Assembly: GCF_018687715.1 (NCBI RefSeq)
Contig: NC_056766.1
Coordinates: 4,430,501-4,494,500, forward strand
Direction: 5' to 3'
DNA: 64,000 bases
Origin: Carya illinoinensis
Taxonomy: Eukaryota > Streptophyta > Magnoliopsida > Fagales > Juglandaceae
Shown here: one piece after another, positions 23,363 through 34,191 of the stretch
Layout: every line of letters starts with the position of its first letter
Numbering within the stretch: position 1 is the stretch's first letter
Position numbers and translations under genes: made by a program
The notes under the pieces: generated by a model
The model's input: only the letters and a program-made list of their open reading frames with translations
Told to the model about the DNA's origin: nothing
The model's database searches: none

Positions 23363-24300
23363 ATGACTTCTGATGATGAAAATTCTCTCAATTCTCATAC
23401 TTCCCATCGCACAATCAATCCTTTGGATGATTCATCAAGTCCATTCTTCTTGCATCCAAGTGACAATCTTGGTGCATTACTTGTTTCAGAAATCTTTACT
23501 GGTGACAATTACATCGCATGGAGTAGATCAATCACCATTGCTCTAACAATCAAGAACAAAGCAGCATTCATTGATGGTACAATTCTTACTCATCCTGTTA
23601 CTCAGCGTGTTCTTCACACTGCTTGGTTATGTGCCAATAACTTGGTTCTCTCATGGTTAATGAATTCTATTTCGAAAGAAATAAGAAATAGTCTTCTTTA
23701 TGTTGCATCTGCTGTTGATCTTTGGAAAGAACTGAAAACCAGATACTTAAGAAGCGATGATCCTAGAGTTTTTCATCTTGAAAAATCTCTAAGTTCTATT
23801 ACTCAGGGTTCTTTGTCTATCACTGAGTATTTCAGTTCTTTCAAGACCTTATGGGATGAGTATGTGAATTACAGACCATTTCCAACTTGTAGCTGTGGAA
23901 AGATGGCAACCTGTACATGTAACTTGTTTGATTTTCTGCTTGCCAGACAGTAGTCTGATTATGTGCTAAAATTCTTGGTTGGCTTAAATGACTCTTATGC
24001 CTCAATTCGAAGTCAGTTACTTATGGCTTCACCATTGCCATGTATGGCAAAAGTATTCTCTTTACTACTTCAAGAGGAAAGCCAGAGACAACTCAACAAT
24101 TCTGTTAGCAATGAAACTCATGCCTTTCTTGCAAAACAGAATAGTCAGCCATCTATTCCATCGAAGTTTCTCAAAGATAAACAGAAGAGATCATCTTTAT
24201 ATTGCACTCATTGTGGGTACAATGGACATACAATAGAGAAATGCTTCCAACTTCATGGTTACCCTCCTGGCTGGACTGGACCAAAAGGGAAGAGAAGTTC
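23363..24300 (+). pseudogene. Copia-1 gag, one in-frame stop
   Basis: I place the start at the ATG at 23363 (MTSDDENSLNS) because it begins the conserved Copia Gag region; upstream codons lie in leader sequence. The N-terminal block SSPFFLHPSDNLGALLVSEI and the tryptophan-rich AWSRSI segment are typical of one large class of Copia Gag, which packages the RNA in virus-like particles. A TAG at 23951-23953 interrupts the frame, which then continues unshifted to the zinc knuckle CTHCGYNGHTIEKC (24203-24244). One stop is therefore the only lesion seen in gag. The exact Copia lineage is not settled from the sequence alone. Confidence 0.85.
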
Positions 24301-25216
24301 ACCCACTGCTCATGCTGCTATATCAACCTCTGAGGTCTATATTCAAAACAGTAACGAGGATCAAAAGTTTTCTTTAACCTTTGAGGAATTCAATAAATTG
24401 CTAGCACTTGCAAATTCTAACTCATATCCAATACCTACTCAAACATCTCCACCAGCTGTAAACATTGTTACTTCTGAATTTTCTGGTAAACCCTCAAACC
24501 TTTGCTATTCTGTTTCTTCATCCTTACAATCAGCTTCTTCATGGATTCTAGATACAGGTGCAACAGATCATATGATCTGTTCACCACTATTATATTCCTC
24601 ACCACCTAAGTCCATAAATACTTCTATAAATTTGCCAAATGGAAACTCTGTTCCAGCTTCACACATTGGCAATATTTGTCTCACAAACACACTATATTTG
24701 CATGATGTGTTATGTGTTCCCAGTTTCTCATTCAACCTACTTTCAGTTTCTAAACTAACAAAGCAGTCTAATGTTTGTGTCTCTTTCTTTGACTCCTATT
24801 GCCTTTTACAGGACCAATCAACAAAGAAGATGATTGGGATTGCCTTTGAGAAGCATGGACTGTACCACCTACCTCAAGCTACTTCAAAAGATGTTACCTG
24901 CAATAAACCCAAGTTTAATTCTTCATCTTTTGTCTCAGCTATTACTCAAAATCAATTAGATACTTGGCATTACAGATTAGGTCATGTATCTAACTCAAGA
25001 TTACCTTTTCTTAGACAACTAGAATCCTCTATATCTTTCAATTCTACCAATATCTGTGATGTATGTCAGTTAGCAAAACAAAGAAAGCTTTCATTTCCTG
25101 TATCTCAAACTAGTTCAAATAAAATGTTCGACTTGATCCATTGTGACATATGGGGTCCCTTTAATGTTGTTTCCTACTCAGGTTTTAAATACTTCCTTAC
25201 TATAGTTGATGACTAA
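24301..25216 (+). pseudogene. Copia-1 protease and integrase N-terminal half
   Basis: The open frame continues from gag. The aspartic protease active site WILDTGATDHM lies near 24541-24573. The pre-integrase zinc region (DTWHYRLGHVSNSR, then CDVCQLAKQRK) follows at 24958-25087. The integrase core begins with the first catalytic Asp in HCDIWGPF near 25140. The frame stops at 25214-25216 directly after FLTIVDD, where about ten codons expected in this family are missing and the frame changes. The polyprotein is therefore cut inside the integrase. Confidence 0.85.
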
Positions 25217-27911
25217 ACTGAAATCTGAAGTTCCTTCTATCCTCAAGAATTTCTGTAAAATGATAGAAACTCAGTTTAGTATTCCTATCAAAACAGTAAG
25301 GTCAGACAATGGACCTGAATTCTTTTTAACCCAATTCTATAATGATAAAGGAATCATACATCAAAGAAGTTGTGTGGAAACTCCACAACAAAATGGAGTT
25401 GTGGAAAGGAAACATCAACATTTATTAAACACTGCAAGGGCTTTAATGTTTCAGTCAAACTTGCCTCTAACTTTTTGGAGTGAATGTGTGTTAACTGCAG
25501 CACACATTATAAACAGAATTCCTACTCCCCTTCTCAAAAAAAAAACACCATTCGAAATGTTATTTGGTAAACCACCTGATCTTTCTCACCTCAAAGTATT
25601 TGGCTGTCTTTGTTTTGCATCAACTCTCACAAATCACAGACATAAATTTGATCCAAGAGCTACAAAATGTCTATTCTTAGGTTATCCTTCTGACATAAAA
25701 GGCTACAAATTAATGGATCTTAATACAAATAAGGTATTAATTTCCAGAAATGTAGTCTTTTCTGAAAATGTTTTTCCTTTCAAGGCTTTTCCATCCAATC
25801 CTGAAACACATACCTTCCTATTTCCACCAACAAATTCTGTTTCAAGTTCCTATTCTCATTCTTTTGATATTCATTCTGATCAAAACCTTAATTCAGATCA
25901 GAATCACCTCACCTCAGATCCTAATCTCATCTCAGATCCCAACCTCACCTCAGATCCTAACCTCAACTCAGATCAGAATCATACAAACCCTCAACTATCT
26001 TCAGACCAGACTCTTACAAATACTCAACTATCTTTGGAAAATGAATCTGTTCCTCAGATAGCTTCACAAACTCTTAGAAAATCCTCAAGAATTAAACAAA
26101 TGCCAACTTACTTGCAGGATTATTATTGTGGTACTGCTTCACAAGCTCCAAATGCAACTCACTCATCTTCTATTGATGGTTGCTCTCATAATAAAGGTAT
26201 TCCATATCCCATATCTGATTTCCTTTCTGTACATCGACTGTCCAGTTCTCATAAAGCTTTTCTAGTATCTCTTTCAGCCTCTCAAGAGCCTAAAAGTTAT
26301 AAATTGGCTGCTAAAATTCCTGAATGGCAAGCTGCAATGCAAAATGAAATAAATGCCTTAGAGTTAAATAAAACTTGGGAACTTGTTACTCTTCCCAAAA
26401 ATAAACAGACCATAGGTTGTAAGTGGGTATTTCGAATCAAGTATAAGGCAGATGGAACTATAGAAAGACACAAAGCAAGATTGGTAGCTAAAGGCTATAC
26501 TCAACAAGAGGGATTAGACTTCTTTGATACTTTCTCTCCAGTAGCAAAGATCACTTCCATTCGGCTACTGCTTGCTGTAGTTGCTATCAAAAATTTGCAT
26601 ATTCACCAATTGGATGTTAATAATGCATTTTTACATGGTGAATTGCATGAAGAAGTTTACATGGAGTTGCCTCCTGGTTTGGTTGTCAAAGGAGAAAATA
26701 AAGTTTGTAAGCTTTTAAAAAGTCTCTACGGTTTGAAGCAAGCATCTAGGCAATGGTTTGCTAAACTGTCCACAGCATTGCTTGATTATGGCTTTACTCA
26801 AAGTACTTCAGATTGCTCTTTGTTTATCAAGAAATCTAAATCATCCTTCATAGCCTTACTAGTCTATGTAGATGACATTCTTTTAGCAAGTGACAGCTTA
26901 CTTGAAATACAATTACTCAAGACTTTTCTACATGATAAGTTTACAATTAAAGACTTGGGGGAACTCAAGTATTTTCTCGGATTGGAGGTGGCAAGATCCA
27001 AAACTGGCATATCAATTTGCCAAAGGAAGTATGCTCTAGACATACTTGAACAAGCTGGAGTTCTTGCTGCAAAACCTGCAGCTTTCCCAATGGAATCGAA
27101 CTTGAAGCTCACTGCTTCAGATGCTGATTTATATGAAGATCCTTCAGCCTACAGAAGATTAGTTGGGAGGTTGTTATACTTAACAATAACTCGACCTGAC
27201 CTTGCCTATTCAGTCCAAGTTCTTAGTCAATTTCTAGCAAAACCAGCTGTTAGTCATTACCAAGCAGCCATTCGAGTTCTCAGATATTTAAAGGCAACTC
27301 CTGGACAAGGTTTATTCTTCCCAGTTTCATCAGAATTGCAGCTCAAGGCTTTCTCAGACAGTGATTGGGCAGGGTGTGTTGACACTCGAAGGAGTGTAAC
27401 AGGTTTTGCCATTTTTTTGGGTGATTCACTAATTTCATGGAAGAGTAAAAAGCAAGCTACAATAAGCAGATCCTCTGCAGAAGCAGAATATAGGGCCCTT
27501 GCCTCAACAGCTTGTGAGATTCAATGGCTCCTTTATGCACTACAGGACCTAAATGTTACCTACAAGCAGCCAACTTTGGTTTATACAGACAGCAAATCAG
27601 CATTATCCATTGCAACAAATCCAGTCCAACATGAGAGAACAAAGCACATACAGATAGACTGTCATCTTATTCGAGAAAAGCTGCAACAAAACATCATCAA
27701 GCTCTTTCATGTTCCTTCAAGACTACAACTAGCAGATATCTTTACAAAGCCTTTAGGCTCTCTTCCATTTCATCATACTCTCCGCAAGATGAACATCCTA
27801 AATATACATGTTCATCTTGAGGGGGGGTGTTGGAATATAGCCTCAAGAATTGAACAAATGGAGTTAAAATCTAAAGCTACACGTGTACTGGAAGAAGGAA
27901 AGAAAAGTTAG
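25206..27911 (+). pseudogene. Copia-1 integrase C-half, reverse transcriptase and RNase H
   Basis: A 901-codon frame, shifted relative to the upstream part. The second integrase Asp and the Glu are in VRSDNGPEFF and TPQQNGVVERKH (25300-25420). The RT runs from about 26370 (WELVTLPKNKQTIGCKWVF) with the catalytic YVDDILLAS near 26863. RNase H motifs are SDSDWAGC, SSAEAEYRALA and YTDSKSALSIA (27350-27620). The frame runs through the purine tract and 84 bp into the 3' LTR, so the last codons double as LTR sequence. Catalytic residues of RT and RNase H look intact. Upstream lesions prevent normal polyprotein synthesis. Confidence 0.88.
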
Positions 27912-28084
27912 TTAAAACAGTTAGTCTATTATTTCCTACTTTGCCTTGTATAAATAGATGGTAGTACTTTGTAATAATTAATTCATTCAAGCATTTTTTC
28001 ATCTCTTTTTCATCTCAATAGTTCTGCTTTCATCTTCAATTCTTTGCTCACAAATCAGAACCTCAATTCATCTAAGATTTGACA
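27828..28084 (+). repeat. 3' LTR of Copia-1
   Basis: 257 bp, preceded by the tract CTTGAGGGGGGG, with TATA box at 27949-27956 and target duplication ACAAG at 28085-28089. Confidence 0.93.
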
Positions 28085-28173
28085 ACAAGCATTCCAATGA
28101 AGGAGTGCAATCATTTGAAGGATGCAACTATTTGTAGCATCCTAGTATGGCACACTTGGGTGGAGGGGGTGAT

Positions 28174-28602
28174 TGTTGGAAACCCCCCAAGTGTGAAATG
28201 TCATTTGAATATGCAACCAGCCAAGCCATCCACCGAAAATTTCTAGCAGCAAATATTAACCAATATTTGTGCATCGAAAGAAGCCTCCCTCTTGGTCAAG
28301 AAGTGTGAGAGTTTGTCCCCCATGGCTCCTCCTATAAAAGGAGGTCATTTGCTGAACATTAAAATGATCCTCACTGCGGTGAGAGATTAAGGTAGGCTAA
28401 GGGCGAAAATAAGTTCTAGGGAAACCCAGAATAGAGGGCATTTTGAGAGATAGAGAATTTGTTTATGAGTGTTTGTAAAATTATACAAACATATTAAAAA
28501 TACCGATTTTCCGCTTCAGTGGACGTAGGCAAGTTGCCGAACCACTTAAATATTGTCTCTCTATCTTCTTGTATGATTTTTGGACAGACCAGAGGCGCAA
28601 CA
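28174..28602 (+). repeat. 3' LTR of outer Copia-type element
   Basis: 429 bp, with TATA box TATAAAAG at 28333-28340 and end GGCGCAACA, followed by target duplication GTGGT at 28603-28607. About two dozen differences from the 5' LTR by eye. Confidence 0.9.
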
Positions 28603-28862
28603 GTGGTAACATCAATAATTAAAGATTGCACGGATGTACTAACTCTCAATGTTGTGATTATTTTTTTCCTTGAATGCTTTTCCTTAACTCTCAATCCATC
28701 CAGTTCTAGTGCCACTTCCTTCATATATAGTAGGCCTATCGTCTCCGATCCTTTAACACTAAGGCTTCTTATTGCAACATTACCAACTTTTTTTATTTCC
28801 TCCGCATTACTCCCATTGTGAATGTGGTCGTCAAGAATTTCCAATAGTCAATCCTCTTCAAA
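28603..28862 (-). pseudogene. WAKL C-terminal fragment (WAKL-C remnant)
   Basis: The minus strand reads MEILDDHIHNGSNAEEIKKV, then SLSVKGSE and KEVALELDGLRVKEKHSRKK. This is the end of the kinase domain and C-terminal tail of WAKL-B (ILDDHIYDGSNAEELKKV, MELDGLRIKER) with an internal indel near SETIGLLY. Similarity ends near 28862, so only about 80 codons remain. The outer retrotransposon sits exactly at its 3' end: joining 19582 to 28603 restores the sequence seen downstream of WAKL-B near 54866. It also keeps the KHSRKK extension that WAKL-B has lost to a stop codon. Confidence 0.85.
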
Positions 28863-30302
28863 CATATATAAAAGTTGAAAAATGAACTTGGTTTGCTCAT
28901 ACTTTATAGAGTATTGATTATTCATGGTGGTGGAGCCACTTAAATAGATTAAACACATCACTTTCTAAATCATTAGTAACATGAATTATTAAAAGATAAA
29001 CATAACTAGTGAGCTAACAACAAGAAACGAGAAAGAAAATGGTCTGTCAAATCATGTTTATAACTTTAGAAAAGCAAAAGATTCCCCTATATCATGAACA
29101 GAGGAAATTGCAAAGAGGAAGATCATGGCTTAATGTATTAATTTGAAACCAAATTGCAATGGTCGCATGCATGCACTTATAAAACGATAATTTTTATCGT
29201 GCCTAATTACCAAGTACTAGGGGGCCCACTCTAAATTAATTAAGCAATATCTAATCTTCTCGATCGGTCAATCGACTCGTATATATAAGTATATAATATT
29301 CATGCTCTATTGGAATATTAAAGAATAATAAATCCTTAAAAAGGCAATTACTTACCTAATTAGATTCTACTTCTATGCAAAACCGAAATAAAAATTTCAT
29401 TAAAGAAGTCAAAATTATAAACTGATCGAAATAGATAAGACATTAAACCAACACTTCGTTGCAAAAAGCAGGAAAAGGCTAATTAATTACCTACAAAAAC
29501 ATTTCTTATCCGAAGACAAAAGTTGGTAAGAATGATTCCGCGAGCAATAATTGAAGCATTCTTTTTTGTCCCCTGTTTGAGCAAGAAATTATTAAAGCAA
29601 GGGAAGGACTATACAAAAGAAGTCTTCCACGAGCAAGCTGGATGCTTTTCTCACGATTAGAAGGTATTCCACTTGTAATGTAAATAGTTTGTGATATATA
29701 TTGATGATGGATGTTGTCTCCTTTTTTATGTACGTCCATTCTACTAGGTTATTTTCCACATGAATGTCATTATATATATTGGACTGATTTTGTCGATTGG
29801 GCCACATTGCGCTTGAAACTATTGAATAAATTTGTTTTTAATGACTTTAATTAGCTGTTAGATGCCAACTCATATACCTTGCTATTTATCACCAAAACTT
29901 TTATTATATTTTCCTACTAATTAAGCTAATTAATCCTGTAGATGGTTTTAGATTTTTTCTTTTACAGTGTTTAAAACTCTATCTCCTCATATAATCGATA
30001 CTGGATTTAGCTAAATGCTTTTCATTCTGAAGTAAGTAGTGCATGGAAATAGGCTAACAATTCATTTAACTAAATTCTCACAAAAGCTTTCAATGATATT
30101 GCATATCTCACATAGAACACGTTACATTACAATCACTCAAGAGAATATCACTTACATACATGTCACACCTCTCAATTACCACGTACATGAACATGGTATA
30201 TAAAGCTATGATCACATTCTTTCAATATTAAAGCATGCATACAAGGAGGCCAAATTTCCTTTCATTGGAGAGATTTTTTTTTTTTTTTGAGAGAGGAAGG
30301 GA
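28863..30302. other. Spacer downstream of WAKL-A, no gene
   Basis: AT-rich, with short unrelated frames only. 29060-29100 and 29500-29530 carry the recurrent array words AGCAAAAGATTCCCC and CTTATCC. I see nothing else. Confidence 0.5.
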
Positions 30303-30324
30303 GGGGGGGGGGGGGGGGGGGGGG
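30303..30324 (+). repeat. 22-base G homopolymer
   Basis: An uninterrupted run of about 22 G follows a T-run and GAGAGAGGAAGGGA, some 85 bp beyond the stop codon of WAKL-A. It could form G-quadruplexes, or its length could be an assembly error. Confidence 0.7.
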
Positions 30325-30406
30325 AGGTGAAGGGAGAAAATGGGTGGTGATGATGAATGCCGACAACTACGAGAGATAGGCTATGCTAGCCTTAGGGATG
30401 AACAAG

Positions 30407-31623
30407 TTATCTAGCATCATTATCTGTTGGTTTAACTACTTGATTTCTCATGTTGTCATCCGCAACAACGGTATTGATGGAAGAGGTGCCGATGTCAACA
30501 TCAATTCCCAAAGAATGTGTAGGTGCATTAGGCAATTGTTCAGTCTGTTGTGTGTTGGGATCAACCTTTTTCAACGAGTGTTTTTCTGAAAGTCTTAATC
30601 CCTCCAACTCCTTTGTAACTTGCTTCATACTAGGTCTATCCTCCCCTCTTACCTTTAAACACTTTTTTGCTATATTAGCAACTTCCTTTATTTCCTCAGT
30701 ATTACCTTCTTTGAGAATGCGATCATCAATAATCTGAAGGAGGCGATCCTCTTTTATTGCAGTAACAAAATACATTGCTAGATTTCTTTCACTTTCGGGC
30801 CTATCCATGGAAAGTGCTTTTTCACCTGTTAGTAGCTCTGCAATAACAACACCAAAGCTATACACATCACTCTTTCCAGTTAGTTGGCTAGTATGGAAGT
30901 ATTCTGGGTCCAAGTATCCCAAAGTTCCCTGCACCACGGTTGTTAATCTTGTGTGGTCAAGAGGCACTAATCTTGAAGCTCCAAAGTCAGATATTTTTGC
31001 TGTATAGTTTTCATCTAGAAGTATATTTGTAGTTTTCACATCTCTATGTATAATAGACATAGAAGTCTCGAAATGGATGTATGATAAGGCCTCTGCAGTT
31101 TCTAATGCTACCTTTAGACGTTTCTCCCATGAGAGCAAGGATGACAGGTTTTTATCATGAATATGCTCAAAAAGTGTCCCGTTTGTGATGAATTCATATA
31201 CTAGTAAGGGTACTTTGGTCTCAAGACAACATCCTAATAACTTCACCACATTCTTGTGCTTAATTTTAGTAAGCACAACCATCTCATTTATAAACTGCTC
31301 AATTTGGCTCTGATCAACAACATTGGACTTCTTAATGGTGACCACTCTACCATTTGGTAAAACTCCTTTATAAACAGTTCCAAAGCCTCCTTGGCCAAGG
31401 ACTCTACTTTTATGATAGTTGTTAGTGGCCTTTTCAAGCTCTTTTGCGCTGAAGATTTTAGCTGGCTCAACAGATTCTTTGTGATTCAGAAGTTGCCGTT
31501 CTAAGATTAAGCCACCATTTTGTTTGAAGAACTTCTGTTTCAATTTTTTGAGCTTTCTTCTTTGCATTACCCAATATACCAACGAACTTCCCACGAGCAG
31601 GATTAAAAGGCTTATGCAGACAC
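30407..31623 (-). CDS. WAKL-A exon 3: TM helix and kinase domain
   Basis: 1,217 bp from acceptor TTACAG to TAA. It begins with the rest of the TM helix (VCISLLILLVGSSLVYWV) and a basic stop-transfer (QRRKLKKLK). Kinase landmarks: P-loop LGQGGFGTVYKG, lysine in TIKKS, HRDVKTTNILLD, DFGASRL, and GTLGYLDPEYF in the activation segment. All catalytic residues are present, and it is of the RD class. The tail after the kinase (SEKHSLKKVDPNTQQTEQL and on) is about 60 residues longer than in WAKL-B. The intact frame indicates that any inactivation of the gene is recent. Confidence 0.9.
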
Positions 31624-32208
31624 CTGTAATTGTTCAAGCATGCATTTTGACCATATAGAATGTATTTCAATATCTTCTTCAGTCACTAACATTATAGCAC
31701 ATGCAATGACTTCAACAAAGCTGATATTTCAATGTGTAATATACGTAATATATAAAAATGACGTACAAGGAGTTGAGTTTCGAGTTTTAACTTGGCTAGT
31801 GATCATCATTAAAAAGAAAGATTTAAAGCCTAGCTAGCTATAGCTAGTGACTTTGGAGAAGCAAATTAGATCTATCATTAGCAGATTTCAACTACGTTTC
31901 ATGCGTACGAAAGGTAAGGTTACAAATTAATTATATGGATTAGAAAGAATGAACTAAGTTTTGAATTAACTTACCCATCTCAAAACATTAATTTTCTCAA
32001 CTTAAAAGACTTTTACATTAATCAAAATGCATGGCCGATTCATTTGAGACCAAATTATAATTACTGCATGGGAAGTGAGTGAGGTAATTGCATGGGAAAC
32101 CAAATCCATCATGCATGTATAAATGTAGTTAGTAAATTAACAAGAAAATGAAAATAAAAGAGACGAGTAGTACTGCAATACCACTATTCCTATATATGTT
32201 ATACATAC

Positions 32209-32385
32209 CCAGGGCAATAATCATGATCTTGGATTGGCCTTTTCGACTACAACCTGTTCCAGGCGGCATCCTCCCATCGCCTTCATATCCATTGGGACAT
32301 ATACATGTGTAGTTCCCGATAGTGTTGGTACATGTTGCAGTAGCATTGCAGGGATTCCGATCAAGATCTTTGCACTCATCAATAT
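32209..32385 (-). CDS. WAKL-A exon 2: calcium-binding EGF-like module
   Basis: 177 bp, phase 1 on both sides. Starts DIDECKDLDRNPCNATATC and continues NTIGNYTCICPNGYEGDG, the EGF_CA pattern DxDEC with six cysteines. The exon ends with SKIMIIALG, the start of the TM segment. The acceptor is TTTCAG and the donor GG-GTATGT. Confidence 0.88.
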
Positions 32386-32560
32386 CTGAAACACGTGAGT
32401 ACTACAGTTAGTCCGTCGTCATCGAAATACAGCCATAACAGTTTGCTCATTTAACAAGTACAACATGAAATGATTAATTAGCTAATAAAAAATGAGCTGA
32501 CATTAAAAAAAAAAAAGGCTTATAAAGTAAAACAAATGAACACCATTAATAATTAATTAC

Positions 32561-33467
32561 CTTGGCAACTATCCTTGTGTTCATCAGAAAGGTATGGGTT
32601 CCCTTGATAACCTGGGGGACACTTGCAAATATACCCACGACCATGGGGTTCCGAACAACTACTATTTGCTGCTTTGCATAAATAGCTTGTCATACTTTTC
32701 TGAGCATCTTTGCACGTCTTATTTCCAACTGCCCAATCAAGCACCAGGGGTACAGTCTCCCTTTTCGTTAAATTTGTAAAATCTAAGGTGGAAAAGTTGT
32801 ATGCCTGTGTTTCCCCTATAAAACCTAAACCACATGATTGCCCCGAGGTTCTGCCGGATCCATTAGTGTAAATGCTCTGAACGTTCAAATTATAATTCGT
32901 TGTGTTTTCTGGGATTGCAGAGTGGCAACAGCCAAGGCCAGAGCAAGAGCCGTTAACCAAACCGGAACTGTTGCCACAGAATGATATGCACCCAGACATG
33001 AACGTATAATCTTGTTCATGCGAGCCACTAATGTAGGCGTAAAAGTTACAGCCGACGGCAAAGATACTATTCTTCTCAAGTGAGATGCTAAATTTCGACA
33101 AGTTGAGCAAGGCAGAGATGCGGCTGAGACTAGGCTGATTATCAAACTCTGGCCACCATTGGCAACAACGGAATACCAAGTTTGAGACTCGAAGTTCACC
33201 ATCAGGAGAGATGTTGAGGACATCTATATTATGATCAACGCCCAGAAATGGTTTTGGGGGCTGGAAAGAGTAGTTACATATGATGAGAAAAGATGGATCA
33301 AGGTAGCAGCCCTTGCTTGTACCAAATGGGTAGGGGATGCTAACATTTCCGCATGTGCGGTTGCAGCTCGGATCATTGGGTTAAGGTGCTGATAAAACTA
33401 GCTGGACCCCAGTAATCAGATGTAGCAGCACTACTAGTTGTTCCAAAAGCTTTCCATGCAAAGCCAT
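32561..33467 (-). CDS. WAKL-A exon 1: signal peptide and extracellular WAK domains
   Basis: 907 bp. The hydrophobic leader (LVVLLHLITGVQLVLSAP) is followed by the TAA at codon 29. The frame then stays open through the galacturonan-binding segment and Cys-rich blocks (CNYSFQPPKPF, GSCSGLGCCHSAIP, QSCGLGFIGETQAYNF) to VPLVLDWAVGNKTC and a degenerate EGF-like end (GYICKCPPGYQGNPY). The donor is AAG-GTAATT after the codons for DSCQ, with one base of the next codon. Many N-glycosylation sequons (NSS, NGS, NTT, NFS, NLT) agree with an apoplastic domain. Confidence 0.82.
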
Positions 33468-33540
33468 GGCTGACCTTCTTTTTGTCTGATCTGTGCTTCA
33501 GTGCTTCCGAAATAACTTGTCTTTCTTTGCAGCTCCCTCT

Positions 33541-33552
33541 TATAAAACAAGC
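33541..33552 (-). promoter_or_regulatory. Possible TATA element of WAKL-A
   Basis: On the minus strand TTTTATAAGAG lies about 75-85 bp upstream of the chosen ATG. Another AT-rich candidate is near 33612-33624. The assignment rests on position and composition only. Confidence 0.25.
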
Positions 33553-34153
33553 TAACATAGAGAGACTTCAAGTTGACCTGATGAACAGTTAGAAAGGACT
33601 TAATAAGGTAGATATATAATAAGAAGCATTAAAAATACATAAATCAAAAAATTTATTTTGTTTTGATGTTTGCATCCAATTTAAAGAATATTAAAAAAAT
33701 TATAAACTACACATCTTTTCATGATCATCATATTTACACTAGTGAGTAGTTAGTACAGGTTCCAAAAGAGTATCTTAATTAGGAAGGCATGCAAAAGAAC
33801 AACAAAAAGGATGCCAATTTTTGTACAAGCAGTTCTAACTTATGACACATTAAACACAGAGAACAGGACCTGACAGAACTTTAGATTATTTGACTCCTCA
33901 TTTTCAGGAAAGCAAAACGGATTCTTTTTCTGAGCACTGAAAGGAAAAAGTAATTAATTGCAGGAGAACCAGACTATAGTTTTTTAGTTAGTTTTGGGGG
34001 GGTCGGATTTTGAATCAATCCGGCCCCATTTTGTTGTTTTGGGGGCAAATGACACAACTATAATCGGTAGAAATGATAGGGATTTACTCCTAAATCATTT
34101 CTACCCATTAAAATATTGGATTCCTTCATAAAAATGAATGTGTCGGTTCGGTT

Positions 34154-34167
34154 CTGAGTCGACTCAG
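34154..34167. repeat. 14-bp perfect palindrome
   Basis: CTGAGTCGACTCAG lies just outside the upstream TTCGAA array of the 34504-35667 ORF. It is a candidate protein-binding site. Confidence 0.6.
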
Positions 34168-34191
34168 CCATGTCTGTTTGGCTCAGTTCCG

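Larger units (their letters stand above)
22881..28084 (+). mobile_element. Nested Copia LTR retrotransposon (Copia-1)
   Basis: A complete 5.2-kb element: 257-bp LTRs at 22881-23137 and 27828-28084 that differ by a single base as far as I can see, a primer site TGGTATCAGA at 23138, and a G-rich tract at 27817-27827. The perfect duplication ACAAG lies at 22876-22880 and 28085-28089. Gene order is gag, protease, integrase, RT, RNase H, which is Copia. Coding lesions are one in-frame stop in gag (23951-23953) and one frame-changing deletion in the integrase (near 25213). Near-identical LTRs imply a recent insertion, later than the outer element. Confidence 0.95.
19583..28602 (+). mobile_element. 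Outer degenerate Copia-type LTR retrotransposon, with a nested Copia inside
   Basis: LTRs of 430 and 429 bp (19583-20012 and 28174-28602) start TGTTGGAAACC and end GGCGCAACA. They are flanked by the perfect duplication GTGGT (19578-19582 and 28603-28607). A tRNA-iMet primer site follows the left LTR, and the tract GGGTGGAGGGGGTGA precedes the right one. Without the nested element the interior is about 2.95 kb and holds tandem repeats plus a gag scrap but no pol. Its leader sequence and LTR ends resemble the minus-strand Copia at 42555-47893, so both belong to one family. The LTRs differ at roughly 5-6% of sites by eye, which makes it older than its passenger. It landed in the 3' part of a WAKL gene copy. 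Confidence 0.9.
30407..33467 (-). pseudogene. WAKL-A: wall-associated receptor kinase-like gene, premature stop in exon 1
   Basis: Three exons on the minus strand: 33467-32561, 32385-32209 and 31623-30407. Both introns are GT-AG with phase 1, giving 766 codons plus stop. WAKL proteins are plasma-membrane receptors that sense cell-wall pectin or pathogen cues. Order: signal peptide (residues 1-27), galacturonan-binding region starting CNRTCGNVSIPYPFG, WAK-associated Cys-rich region, EGF-like exon 2, TM helix, cytoplasmic Ser/Thr kinase. I chose the ATG at 33467 because it gives a good context (GCCATGG) and aligns with WAKL-B. A TAA at codon 29 (33383-33381), directly after the signal peptide, blocks translation. 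The rest is open, so this is a very recent pseudogene, a null allele, or a base error. Confidence 0.85.

Noticed and set aside
33373..33558. 61-codon minus-strand frame at the 5' end of WAKL-A
   Set aside because: It is a different frame from the WAKL coding frame, has no similarity to WAKL leaders, and ends inside exon 1.
33560..34190. A left CACTA terminus for the element containing the 34504 ORF
   Set aside because: No CACTA or CACTACAAG sequence with a CCT target duplication was found here. Only a 12-bp-arm hairpin near 34063-34107 is visible, so the left border stays open.
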